Part shown: positions 55,607 to 64,000 of the stretch, piece by piece | How the letters are laid out: the number at the start of each line of letters is the position of its first letter | Numbering within the stretch: the stretch's first letter is position 1 | Assembly (NCBI RefSeq): GCF_000615945.1 | Contig: NZ_BAMO01000009.1 | Location: forward strand, 1-64,000 | Origin: Caldalkalibacillus mannanilyticus JCM 10596 | Lineage (GTDB): Bacteria; Bacillota; Bacilli; Caldalkalibacillales; JCM-10596 | DNA: 64,000 nt | Reading direction: 5' to 3' | The notes under the pieces: model-generated | Told to the model about the DNA's origin: nothing | Database searches by the model: none | Seen by the model: the letters and a program-made list of their open reading frames with translations, nothing else | Position numbers and translations under genes: made by a program

Positions 55607-55663
55607 TATAGTATATACATTCTATTCTAATGAATAGGAATGTTTCATGTTAGGGGGAAGCGT

Positions 55664-56326
55664 ATGAAATATCGCACTGTTTTTGATATTATTGGCCCAA
55701 TTATGATTGGACCTTCAAGTTCACATACCGCTGGGGCTGCTCGCATTGGGCGTGTAGCTAGAAATATTTTTGGGCGCAAACCAGATAAGGCAGAGATCAC
55801 CTTCTATGGCTCTTTTGCCCAGACCTATAAGGGGCATGGGACGGAAATCGCTATTGTTGGAGGAATTCTTGATCTAGATACATTTGATGAAGGCATCATT
55901 CGTTCCTTGGAACTGGCGAAAGAAGCAGGGATAGATATTCAAATTATCACAAGCACAGAGGATGTAGAGCATCCTAATACCGCTAAAGTGCGTCTCAAGG
56001 ATTCGATTGGGGAACTTGAAATAGTAGGCATTTCTATTGGCGGGGGAACGATTGAGATTGTATCCATGAATGGTTTTAATCTGCGTCTCTCAGGGCATCA
56101 CCCTGCTCTACTCGTCCTACACGAAGATCGATTTGGTATGATTGCAGGAGTATCTAATATCATGACAAAATACGAATTGAATATAGGGCATATGGAGGTT
56201 GCTCGGAAGTCAAAGGGTTCAGAAGCTCTGATGGCTATTGAAACAGATCAGATGATCCCAGATGAATTGATCGAAGAGATCAGCAAGATCCCCTATATCC
56301 TTACTGTTACTCGTTTGCAGGCATAA
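55664..56326 (+). CDS. sdaAB: L-serine dehydratase, beta subunit
   Basis: The 220-residue beta subunit of the iron-sulfur L-serine dehydratase, converting serine to pyruvate and ammonia. MKYRTVFDIIGPIMIGPSSS with HTAGAARIGRVARN is the conserved start. A C-terminal ACT-like domain (HEDRFGMIAGVSNIMTKYEL) follows. AGGGGGAAGCGT before ATG 55664 decides over ATG 55640. The alpha subunit gene follows. Confidence 0.93.
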   Translation: MKYRTVFDIIGPIMIGPSSSHTAGAARIGRVARNIFGRKPDKAEITFYGSFAQTYKGHGTEIAIVGGILDLDTFDEGIIRSLELAKEAGIDIQIITSTEDVEHPNTAKVRLKDSIGELEIVGISIGGGTIEIVSMNGFNLRLSGHHPALLVLHEDRFGMIAGVSNIMTKYELNIGHMEVARKSKGSEALMAIETDQMIPDELIEEISKIPYILTVTRLQA

Positions 56327-56357
56327 TATTATTTTTTACTGAGAGGAAGTCGAAGTC

Positions 56358-57242
56358 ATGGCCATATTTCAAAAAGTGTCCGAATTGGTTGAATTAGCGG
56401 AGCAGCAGAATAAAAAGATTGCAGAAATCATGATTGAGCAAGAAATGGAACTAACAGGACAGTCGCGTGATGAGATCCTTTCAAAAATGGAGAAGGCTTT
56501 TGATATTATGGAGAAAGCCGTTCATCGAGGAATAACTGAGGACATCAAGTCTTACAGTGGTCTTACAGGTGGAGATGGAAAAAGGCTTCAAGAATATATC
56601 CAAAAAGGAAACCATCTTGCAGGTGAAACTATTCTCGATGCCGTAAGTAAAGCTATGGCTACAAATGAAGTAAATGCAGCAATGGGAACCATCTGTGCGA
56701 CACCTACCGCAGGAGCAGCGGGAATTGTACCTGGCTGTCTTTTTAGTGTGTCCAAAAAGTTAAACGCTTCCAGAGAAGAATGTCTTCACTTTCTATTCAC
56801 AGCAGGAGCTATTGGTTATGTCATCGCAAACAATGCATTTATTGCCGGAGCAACTGGGGGATGTCAAGCGGAAACAGGTTCTGCCTCTGCCATGGCAGCG
56901 GCGGCAATCGTTGAAATGGCAGGGGGGACTCCAGCTCAGTCAGCACATGCTATGTCCATCGCTCTGCAAAATATGTTAGGATTAGTATGTGATCCCGTTG
57001 CTGGTTTAGTGGAGGTTCCCTGTGTAAAAAGAAATGCAATCGGAGCATCTATTGCTATGGTTGCAGCGGACATGGCGATGGCTGGAATTACGTTTATTAT
57101 TCCAGCAGACGAAGTGATTGAAGCGATGTACCGAATAGGGAAAAGCATGCCAGAAGCTCTAAAAGAAACGGCATTGGGAGGTTTAGCTGCTACTCCAACT
57201 GGAAAGGCGTTGCAAGCTAAAATATTTGGGGAGAAGAGCTGA
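56358..57242 (+). CDS. sdaAA: L-serine dehydratase, alpha subunit
   Basis: The 294-residue alpha subunit, holding the 4Fe-4S centre. It reads GLTGGDGKRLQEYI, GTICATPTAGAAGIVPGCLF, GGCQAETGSASAMAAAAIVE and LVCDPVAGLVEVPCVKRNAI, with three Cys positions matching cluster ligands. It acts with SdaAB. GAGAGGAAG precedes ATG 56358. recG follows 7 bases after its stop. Confidence 0.94.
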   Translation: MAIFQKVSELVELAEQQNKKIAEIMIEQEMELTGQSRDEILSKMEKAFDIMEKAVHRGITEDIKSYSGLTGGDGKRLQEYIQKGNHLAGETILDAVSKAMATNEVNAAMGTICATPTAGAAGIVPGCLFSVSKKLNASREECLHFLFTAGAIGYVIANNAFIAGATGGCQAETGSASAMAAAAIVEMAGGTPAQSAHAMSIALQNMLGLVCDPVAGLVEVPCVKRNAIGASIAMVAADMAMAGITFIIPADEVIEAMYRIGKSMPEALKETALGGLAATPTGKALQAKIFGEKS

Positions 57243-57249
57243 TTAACAC

Positions 57250-59322
57250 GTGAATCAAGATGTAATGAATGTTCCAACCACATATATTAAAGGGGTGGGA
57301 GAGGAAAGGGCGACCGACCTCTCTCTTCTTGGTATCCATACGGTAGGGGACTTGTTGTATTATTTTCCTTCTCGTTATGAGGATCGCAGGGTTCAAGGAA
57401 TTGAAGAAGCACAGCATGATGAAAGGATTACCCTAGAGGGAACGATTCATAGTGAAGCTGTCACTCAATTCTATGGCAGAAAGAAATCAAGAACTTCTTT
57501 TAAAGTATTTATTGAACCCTTTCTCGTCACGGCGACTTTATTTAACCGACCTTATGCCAAAAACCAAATAAAGATCGGAAATAGAATAAAGCTTACTGGT
57601 AAGTGGGACAAACATAGAATGCAAGTAACAGTGAGTGAATATACCTTAGTTAAGGACGAGGGCTCAAAAGAAAAAGCAGATCAAGCCAAGGAAGATATCA
57701 AGCCTATCTATTCCTTAACGGGATCTATCTCTACAACCTTCATGCAAAAAATAATCTGGCAAGGACTTAAGCAATTTGGCGAACAAATTCCTGAAATCCT
57801 TCCACAGAAATTGATCCAAGAATACAAGCTTGTTTCTCGTCGTGCTGCTATTCAAGCATTGCATTTTCCAACTGATTTTGAAACCGGAAAATGGTCAAGA
57901 AGGCGAATCGTTTATGAGGAGTTTTTCTTATTCCAATTAAAAATGCAGGCACTGAAGAGGATACGAAGGGAAAATCAAAAAGGAGTAGTGCAGAAGATCG
58001 ATCAAGAGAGAATTTCTTCTTTTCTAAGCTCTCTTCCTTTTGCTTTGACTTCAGCGCAGGCACGAGTGTTAGAAGAAATCATGCGTGATTTGCAGAAGCC
58101 TTACGCCATGAACCGTCTCTTACAAGGAGATGTAGGTTCAGGGAAAACAGTCATTGCTGCTGCTGGTTTATTTGCTACGTATACAGCAGGCTACCAGGGT
58201 GCTTTGATGGTTCCAACTGAAATTCTAGCTGAACAGCATTATGAAACGTTACAACAAATTCTAAGTGAGTTGGGAGTCCACATTGCTCTTTTAACAGGTA
58301 GTACAAAAGCATCAGAAAGAAAAGCGATTTTGGCAGGCATACAAATGGGAACCATTCATGTACTAGTGGGTACGCATGCTCTTATCCAGGAAACGGTGTC
58401 TTTTAACAAGGTAGGTTTGGTCATCATAGATGAACAGCATCGCTTTGGTGTAGAGCAAAGAAGAAAGCTAAAAAACAAAGGAGAGGCTCCTGATGTTCTC
58501 TATATGACAGCGACGCCTATCCCACGAACTTTAGCTATTACGGCATATGGGGATCTTGATGTTTCCACCATTGATGAGCTTCCAGCAGGACGGAAACCGA
58601 TAGAAACCTATTGGGCAACAGAAAAAATGTTTGATCGAGTCATTGAGTTTATCAAAAAAGAATTGCTGCAAGGTAGACAAGCTTATTTTATTTGTCCATT
58701 GATTGAGGAGTCGGAGAAGCTAGACTTGCAAAATGCCATGGAGCTTCATGCTACTTTAGTGGGGCTGCTTCCTCAGTATCGTATTGGATTAATGCATGGC
58801 AAGCTTTCAGCTCAAGAAAAAGAAGAGGTGATGCGAGATTTTGCCGAAAATAGGGTACAGGTCTTGGTGTCAACAACCGTCGTTGAGGTCGGGGTCAATG
58901 TCCCCAATGCTACCCTTATGGTGATACAGGATGCAGAAAGATTTGGTTTATCTCAGCTGCATCAATTAAGAGGTAGGGTCGGCAGAGGAGGGCATCAGTC
59001 GTATTGTATCCTGATGGCGGACCCGAAAACAGAAGCAGGAAAAGAAAGAATGAAAATCATGCAGGAAACCAATGATGGCTTCGAAATCGCCAAAAGAGAC
59101 TTAGAGCTAAGAGGTCCCGGTGATTTTTTTGGCAAAAAGCAGAGTGGACTTCCCGAATTTAAAGTGGCGGATATGGTCCATGATTATCGGGCTCTAGAGG
59201 TGGCTAGAAACGATGCTAGCGTGCTGATTGAACAAGAAAGCTTTTGGCTTGAACCAGAGTATCAGCCTTTACGAGAATACTTAATTAAGCAAGGTGTCAT
59301 GGAAAGTACAAAATTAGATTAA
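57250..59322 (+). CDS. recG: ATP-dependent DNA helicase RecG
   Basis: A 690-residue branched-DNA helicase for replication fork reversal. The N-terminal wedge (VGDLLYYFPSRYEDRRVQGI) precedes the Walker A AMNRLLQGDVGSGKTVIAAA, the DEQH box VGLVIIDEQHRFGVEQRRKL, and the helicase motifs LYMTATPIPRTLAITAYGDL and RGRVGRGGHQSYCILMAD. The start is GTG 57250; ATG 57265 is an alternative. The gene precedes fapR, as in B. subtilis. Confidence 0.94.
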   Translation: MNQDVMNVPTTYIKGVGEERATDLSLLGIHTVGDLLYYFPSRYEDRRVQGIEEAQHDERITLEGTIHSEAVTQFYGRKKSRTSFKVFIEPFLVTATLFNRPYAKNQIKIGNRIKLTGKWDKHRMQVTVSEYTLVKDEGSKEKADQAKEDIKPIYSLTGSISTTFMQKIIWQGLKQFGEQIPEILPQKLIQEYKLVSRRAAIQALHFPTDFETGKWSRRRIVYEEFFLFQLKMQALKRIRRENQKGVVQKIDQERISSFLSSLPFALTSAQARVLEEIMRDLQKPYAMNRLLQGDVGSGKTVIAAAGLFATYTAGYQGALMVPTEILAEQHYETLQQILSELGVHIALLTGSTKASERKAILAGIQMGTIHVLVGTHALIQETVSFNKVGLVIIDEQHRFGVEQRRKLKNKGEAPDVLYMTATPIPRTLAITAYGDLDVSTIDELPAGRKPIETYWATEKMFDRVIEFIKKELLQGRQAYFICPLIEESEKLDLQNAMELHATLVGLLPQYRIGLMHGKLSAQEKEEVMRDFAENRVQVLVSTTVVEVGVNVPNATLMVIQDAERFGLSQLHQLRGRVGRGGHQSYCILMADPKTEAGKERMKIMQETNDGFEIAKRDLELRGPGDFFGKKQSGLPEFKVADMVHDYRALEVARNDASVLIEQESFWLEPEYQPLREYLIKQGVMESTKLD

Positions 59323-59330
59323 TAAAAAGA

Positions 59331-59359
59331 TTGAAAAGAAATCAATGCTACTATATACT
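59331..59359 (+). promoter_or_regulatory. Sigma-A promoter of the fapR-plsX-fab operon
   Basis: TTGAAA (59331-59336), a 17-base spacer and TATACT (59354-59359). The FapR operator begins five bases downstream. Confidence 0.8.
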
Positions 59360-59362
59360 ACT

Positions 59363-59381
59363 ATTAGTACCTAGTACTAAA
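59363..59381 (+). promoter_or_regulatory. FapR operator
   Basis: TTAGTACCTAGTACTAA (59364-59380) is a perfect palindrome and matches the FapR operator of Bacillales (ATTAGTACCTANTACTAAT-type), at the expected transcription start. FapR bound here would block its own operon until malonyl-CoA releases it. Confidence 0.9.
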
Positions 59382-59410
59382 AAGTTAGACATAATAGGTG
59401 GTGGACGGAT

Positions 59411-59961
59411 TTGTCTAAACGAAATAAGAAGGAGAGACAAGAAGAACTGATTACAACTCTCCAAAAAAACCCCTTTATGACAGATGAGGAGTTAGCCAAT
59501 AAGTTTCAAGTCAGCGTCCAAACAATTCGTTTAGATCGCTTGGAAAAATCAATTCCTGAACTGCGTGAAAGAATTAAATCAGTGGCAGAGCAAAATTATG
59601 ATGAAGTCCGTTCATTAATGGAACATGAAGTCATTGGAGAAATTATTGACTTACAGCTCGATAAAAGTGCCATTTCAATATTAGATATTAAAGAAGAGCA
59701 TGTCTTCACCAGAAATAAAATTGCCAGAGGACATCATTTATTCGCACAAGCTAACTCACTTGCTGTTGCTGTTATTGATGACAACTTAGCCTTAACTGCT
59801 TCAGCTAATATTCGATTCCTTCGCTCGGTAAAAATGGGAGAGCGAGTGATTGCTAAGGCAACGGTGTCGAAAAAGAAGGAGAACGTACGAAGGTGAAGGT
59901 AGACTCATATATTCTTGATGAGTTGGTCTTTTCAGGAAACTTTACTGTTTATCGATCATAA
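59411..59961 (+). CDS. fapR: Fatty-acid biosynthesis repressor FapR (one-base frameshift)
   Basis: The malonyl-CoA-responsive repressor of lipid synthesis, about 183 residues when repaired. The helix-turn-helix ([20 protein letters not shown]) is followed by the hot-dog effector domain ([20 protein letters not shown]). The frame breaks near 59880: VSKK continues as [20 protein letters not shown] and NFTVYRS after one added base, ending at TAA 59961, as in relatives. Without repair the last 22 residues are lost. TTG 59411 is the start, with GGTGGTGGA upstream. The operator at 59363 shows self-control. Confidence 0.93.
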
Positions 59962-59997
59962 TGACCTTATGAAATGATGATTTAAGGGAGTGACAAC

Positions 59998-60995
59998 ATG
60001 AGGATAGCTGTAGATGCGATGGGTGGAGATCACGCTCCTCACTTGATTGTTGAAGGTGCTATACAGGCATCAAGGGAATATACCGATCTTGAAATCATTC
60101 TGGTAGGAAATGAGTCAGAAATCAGGCTTTACTTCCACAGGATATGAATAACATACATATTAAACATACGGATGAAGTAATAGGCACAGATGAGGAACCA
60201 GTGAAAGCTGTCAAGCAAAAGAAGAACTCTTCCTTAGTGACAGCGACACGCATGGTCAAAGAAGGAGAGGCAGATGCTTGTATTTCAGCAGGAAATACAG
60301 GAGCCTATATGACAGCAGGATTACTTATGACTGGCAGAATCAAGGGGATCGAAAGACCTGCCTTAACCATTATTTTGCCCACTGCGAGTGGCAGAGCTAC
60401 CGTTGTCCTTGACGTCGGAGCCAATATGGATGCCAAACCAGAGCATTTAGTACAATATGCAATGATGGGCAGCATCTATGCTGAAAAAATCCTTGGCTAT
60501 GATCGTCCAAGCGTTGGTTTGTTAAGCGTGGGCACTGAGGAATCTAAGGGGAATGAACTAACGAAAAAAGCGTTTCCTCTAATCAAGGCTTCCAAGGTGA
60601 ATTTTATTGGAAATGTAGAAGGAAGAGATGTTCCTTATGGTGTAGCTGATGTCATCGTTTGTGATGGTTTTAGCGGCAATGTTTTGTTGAAAGTAACAGA
60701 GGGTGTAGTAGGCACCATCTTTGATCTTCTAAAAAAAGAGTTTACGAGTACCTTCACCAGTAAAATGGGTGCTTTATTACTTAAACCAGGATTGAAAAGG
60801 TTTAAGAAGCAAATGGATTATGCGGAATATGGGGGAGCCCCGCTCTTAGGCTTGAAGGGAATCTGTATTAAAGCGCATGGTTCATCGAATGCAACAGCGA
60901 TAAAAAATGCAATAGGTCAAGCAAGAAAGTTTGTTTCTCTGGATGTGAATGAACTGATAAAAAAAGAAGTTCAAATAGAGGAGGAAACCGAGTGA
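59998..60995 (+). CDS. plsX: Phosphate acyltransferase PlsX (one-base frameshift)
   Basis: Acyl-ACP:phosphate acyltransferase, about 332 residues, feeding phospholipid synthesis. [20 protein letters not shown] is the conserved start. The frame breaks near 60134: EIRLY continues as [19 protein letters not shown] after one added base. [20 protein letters not shown] and [20 protein letters not shown] and [20 protein letters not shown] follow. Its stop overlaps fabH by four bases (GTGA). GGGAGTGACAAC precedes ATG 59998. Confidence 0.95.
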
Positions 60996-61999
60996 CAATT
61001 CCATCAGTTGGTATTCTAGGAACAGGCTCTTATCTGCCTGAAAAAAAGATGATGAATATAGACTTAGAAAAAATAGTAGATACCACTGATGAATGGATTG
61101 TCAGTCGAACGGGGATCAAGGAAAGAAGGATCGTTTCTGATGATCAAGCTACTTCTGATTTAGCCTATGAAGCAAGCTTAAAAGCATTGCAAAGAGCAGG
61201 GATAACGGCAGAACAGCTTGGTTTAATTATTGTAGCTACAGTTACTCCAGATATGACCTTTCCTTCTACTGCTAATCTAATTCAAGAAAGACTTGGAGCG
61301 AAAAAGGCAGCTTCTTTTGATTTAGCTGCTGCCTGCTCTGGATTTCTATACGGGTTGACAATGGCTTCCCAATCCATTCGCACAGGGCTTTACCAATATG
61401 CCTTAGTGATAGGGGCTGAAAGCTTATCTAAAATCGTTGACTGGGAAGACCGTAACACAAGTGTACTATTTGGAGATGGTGCGGGAGCTGTGGTACTGGG
61501 TAAAGTGGACGAAGGTTACGGTTTCTTATCCTTTGAATTAGGCGCAGATGGTGGAGGAGGAGATTTTCTCTATCTCCCTGGTGGTGGCTCTAGATGCCCA
61601 GCTACTGAGAAGAGTGTGAAGAACAAGCAGCATTATGTGAAGATGAATGGTAAAGAAGTATTTAAGTTTGCTGTGCGAGTGATGGAGCAAGTGTCTGAAT
61701 CAGTACTTGAAAAAGCGGGACTGTTAAAAGAGGATGTTGCTTTACTTGTTCCGCATCAAGCAAACCTTAGAATTATTGACGCGGCAAGAAAAAGGCTTGA
61801 ACTGCCTGAGGATAAAGTAGTGGTTAACTTAGATAAGTATGGCAATATGTCTTCTGCTTCAATCCCTGTTGCCTTAGATGAGGCTGTTCGAGGGAATCAA
61901 GTAAAACGAGGAGATCATCTAGTACTCGTGGGGTTTGGTGGTGGACTTACTTGGGGAGGCTGTGTGATCCGTTGGGATCAGGAAATGACCTCAGCGTAA
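60992..61999 (+). CDS. fabH: 3-oxoacyl-ACP synthase III
   Basis: A 335-residue KASIII, starting fatty acid synthesis from acyl-CoA and malonyl-ACP. The triad Cys is in SFDLAAACSGFLYGLTMASQ, His in LLVPHQANLRIIDAARKRL and Asn in NLDKYGNMSSASIPVALDEA. In B. subtilis fabHA lies elsewhere, so its presence inside the fapR operon is a local arrangement. GTG 60992 overlaps plsX. Bacillales enzymes prefer branched-chain primers, giving iso/anteiso fatty acids. Confidence 0.95.
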   Translation: MTIPSVGILGTGSYLPEKKMMNIDLEKIVDTTDEWIVSRTGIKERRIVSDDQATSDLAYEASLKALQRAGITAEQLGLIIVATVTPDMTFPSTANLIQERLGAKKAASFDLAAACSGFLYGLTMASQSIRTGLYQYALVIGAESLSKIVDWEDRNTSVLFGDGAGAVVLGKVDEGYGFLSFELGADGGGGDFLYLPGGGSRCPATEKSVKNKQHYVKMNGKEVFKFAVRVMEQVSESVLEKAGLLKEDVALLVPHQANLRIIDAARKRLELPEDKVVVNLDKYGNMSSASIPVALDEAVRGNQVKRGDHLVLVGFGGGLTWGGCVIRWDQEMTSA

Positions 62000-62047
62000 G
62001 CCCATGAGTAGTAAGGTCTTGTCGTATGAATGAAGGGAGAAAGAAAG

Positions 62048-62983
62048 ATGAGTAAAATGGCCTTTGTATTCCCAGGTCAGGGTTCACAATCTGTTGGGAT
62101 GGGAAAAGAATTGTATGAGAACAATGAGAATGCTAGAAAAATCTATGAATTGGCAGATGCTACCTTAGGGTACTCTCTATCTTCATTATGTTTTGAAGGG
62201 CCGGAAGATCAATTAAAACTAACCTATCATACACAACCAGCGATCTTAACGACGAGTATCGCTCTGTATGAGCTGTTTAAAGAGCATGTTAAAAAGCCTG
62301 ACTATGTAGCTGGTCACAGCTTAGGTGAATACAGCGCTTTAGTTGCTGCAGGTGCTTTATCCTTTGAAGAAGCTGTAGCCACAGTTAGTAAACGCGGAAC
62401 ATTCATGGATGAAGCTGTTCCTGCTGGTGAAGGAGCTATGGCTGCTGTATTAGGTGGAGAAAGAGAATTGATTGGTAAGATTTGCGAGGAGGTTACCTTA
62501 ACAGGTCAATCCGTGCAAATGGCAAACATGAACTGTCCAGGTCAAATTGTCATTTCTGGGACGAAAGAAGGTGTGGATGAGGCAGTCCTTCGCTTGAAGG
62601 AGGCAGGCATCAAACGAGTCAAGCTCTTAGTTGTCAGCGGTCCTTTTCATTCAGACTTGATGAAACCAGCGGCAAGTAAACTTGCTCGTGTCTTAGAGAA
62701 GGTGGAGATTTCGACGGCTAAAGTACCCGTCGTGACCAACGCAGACGCCAGACCTGCTATGCTTGGTGAGGATATCGAGCATGCCCTTGTTGAACAGGTT
62801 TTCTCTCCTGTACTATGGGAGGATTCCATCAGTTGGATGATTGGGCAAGGTGTTACGACCTTTGTTGAAATTGGTCCTGGTCAAGTATTGTCTGGACTCA
62901 TTAAGAAAATCAGCAGAGAAGTCACTATTTATTCTGTATCCAACTTAGAAACCTTAGAAGCAACAATCGAACAATTAAAGTAA
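62048..62983 (+). CDS. fabD: Malonyl-CoA:ACP transacylase
   Basis: A 311-residue enzyme moving malonyl from CoA to ACP. MAFVFPGQGSQSVGMGKELY, the active Ser in YVAGHSLGEYSALVAAGALS and the His in KLLVVSGPFHSDLMKPAAS are visible. ATG 62048 follows GAAGGGAGAAAG; ATG 62030 lies before that site. It is flanked by fabH and fabG. Confidence 0.95.
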   Translation: MSKMAFVFPGQGSQSVGMGKELYENNENARKIYELADATLGYSLSSLCFEGPEDQLKLTYHTQPAILTTSIALYELFKEHVKKPDYVAGHSLGEYSALVAAGALSFEEAVATVSKRGTFMDEAVPAGEGAMAAVLGGERELIGKICEEVTLTGQSVQMANMNCPGQIVISGTKEGVDEAVLRLKEAGIKRVKLLVVSGPFHSDLMKPAASKLARVLEKVEISTAKVPVVTNADARPAMLGEDIEHALVEQVFSPVLWEDSISWMIGQGVTTFVEIGPGQVLSGLIKKISREVTIYSVSNLETLEATIEQLK

Positions 62984-63024
62984 TAGATAAGAAGAATTGG
63001 TGAAGTGAACAAAGGAGAGATAAT

Positions 63025-63771
63025 ATGAACCTAACAGGACAGGTAGCCCTTGTAACGGGTGGCTCACGAGGAATTGGTCGTTCGATCGTTCTGGAGCTTG
63101 CCAAAGCAGGTGCGGATGTAGCAATTAATTACTCTGGTAGCGAGGATAAAGCAAGGCAAGTAGCTCAGGAAGTCGAGGCGCTCGGAAGAAAGGCGCTTGT
63201 AGTACAAGGGAATGTTGGAAATACTGAATCTGTAGCAGAGATGTTTAAGATCGTTCTAGAAGCGTTTGGCAAGCTAGATATTTTGGTTAACAACGCTGGA
63301 ATAACTCGAGATAATCTATTAATGCGGATGAAAGAAGACGAGTGGGATGACGTTATTAATACAAATCTCAAGGGTGTATTCAATTGCATTAAGGCTGCCA
63401 CAAGACCAATGATGAAACAACGCTCTGGTCGAATTATTAATCTTTCTTCTGTAGTAGGGATCTTAGGAAATCCCGGGCAAGCCAATTATGTCGCGGCAAA
63501 GGCTGGAGTGATTGGGTTAACGAAAACAACAGCACGCGAGCTAGCCTCTCGAGGGATCACGGTGAATGCAGTTGCTCCTGGTTTTATCCAAACGGATATG
63601 ACGGCTGCTTTATCTGAGGAGATTCGGGAAGAGCTACAGACCCAGATTCCTTTAGGGCGCCTTGGAGCACCTGAAGATATTGCCAGAGTGGTTTTATTCC
63701 TTGCCTCTGATGCTGGTGCTTATATTACGGGTCAGACCATCTCTGTTGATGGCGGAATGAGCATGAAATAA
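63025..63771 (+). CDS. fabG: 3-oxoacyl-ACP reductase
   Basis: A 248-residue short-chain dehydrogenase, NADPH-dependent. [20 protein letters not shown], then [20 protein letters not shown], the Ser/Tyr/Lys set in [20 protein letters not shown] with KAGVIGLTK, and the closing [13 protein letters not shown] are typical. AAAGGAGAG precedes ATG 63025. acpP follows 73 bases later. Confidence 0.95.
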   Translation: MNLTGQVALVTGGSRGIGRSIVLELAKAGADVAINYSGSEDKARQVAQEVEALGRKALVVQGNVGNTESVAEMFKIVLEAFGKLDILVNNAGITRDNLLMRMKEDEWDDVINTNLKGVFNCIKAATRPMMKQRSGRIINLSSVVGILGNPGQANYVAAKAGVIGLTKTTARELASRGITVNAVAPGFIQTDMTAALSEEIREELQTQIPLGRLGAPEDIARVVLFLASDAGAYITGQTISVDGGMSMK

Positions 63772-63844
63772 TCGTAGAAAACATCTAACGAATATTGTGT
63801 CTGAGTCTAATTTTTATTATAATCTGTGAGAGGAGGTGACAAGC

Positions 63845-64000
63845 ATGGCAGATACTTTTAGTAGAGTAAAAAAAATTATTGTTGAGCGACTTGGAGTTGA
63901 AGAGTCAGAAGTAACTCTAGAAGCTTCTTTCAAAGACGATTTAGGAGCAGATTCTCTTGATGTTGTTGAGCTTGTAATGGAGCTTGAAGATGAATTCGAT
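63845..64000 (+). CDS. acpP: Acyl carrier protein (cut by window edge)
   Basis: The first 52 residues of acyl carrier protein, running off the right edge. [20 protein letters not shown] and [20 protein letters not shown] are conserved; the Ser of DSL receives 4'-phosphopantetheine. GAGGAGGTGACAAGC is a strong ribosome binding site for ATG 63845. It is the expected end of the fapR-plsX-fabHDG operon. Confidence 0.95.
   Translation, partial: MADTFSRVKKIIVERLGVEESEVTLEASFKDDLGADSLDVVELVMELEDEFD

Overview
The window looks like a chromosome segment of an endospore-forming member of the Bacillales. Low-to-moderate GC, strong AGGAGG-type ribosome binding sites, spoVM, remA, prkC/prpC, rqcH, fapR and YheC/D-type spore-coat genes all point to this group. 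A Brevibacillus/Aneurinibacillus/Paenibacillaceae-like host is my best guess, but the sequence alone does not fix the genus. I saw no rRNA, tRNA or CRISPR array.

Layout. (1) 1-5.9 kb: a decayed DDE transposase, a DUF84 gene broken by a stop, an M32 carboxypeptidase, a NUDIX hydrolase and a DUF2157/GDYXXLXY membrane pair. (2) 5.9-8.7 kb: a tandem-repeat tract, a thioredoxin-like protein, a LysM-GH18 spore-type glycosidase and a stand-alone LigD-type polymerase. (3) 8.8-15.7 kb, the most interesting part: a methyltransferase, a small helical protein and a large DUF115/Maf-like glycosyltransferase, followed by four small proteins that look like spore-appendage (Ena/DUF3992-like) subunits, then a Gfo/Idh oxidoreductase and a NeuA-like CMP-sugar synthetase. 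I read this as a candidate glycosylated spore-surface fibre locus. (4) 15.8-24.5 kb: a large catalase with a DJ-1/PfpI tail and a molybdenum hydroxylase locus (MobA-like, XdhC, three structural subunits) interrupted by a YIEGIA gene and its capping subunit. (5) 24.6-32 kb: a Gln/Ala repeat protein, a stand-alone LigD-type ligase, a secreted OB-fold/thermonuclease protein, two small membrane proteins, a YheC/D ATP-grasp protein, a small Cys-rich protein and Ku. Ku and the two LigD halves together form a dispersed bacterial NHEJ set. (6) 32-64 kb: the conserved yloA-to-acpP block known from Bacillus subtilis (rqcH, Ca-ATPase, yicC, remA, gmk, rpoZ, coaBC, priA, def, fmt, rsmB, rlmN, prpC, prkC, rsgA, rpe, spoVM, rpmB, asp23, fakA, degV, sdaAB, sdaAA, recG, fapR, plsX, fabH, fabD, fabG, acpP). 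Compared with B. subtilis it gains an Eis-like acetyltransferase, a degV gene and fabH, and lacks thiN. acpP runs off the right edge.

Sequence quality matters here. At least fourteen genes, many of them essential (gmk, coaBC, priA, plsX), are each split by one missing base, and one further site has an extra base. Restoring one base always gives a full-length protein of the usual size. This is the signature of residual indel errors in the assembly rather than mass gene decay, so these genes are annotated here as single genes.
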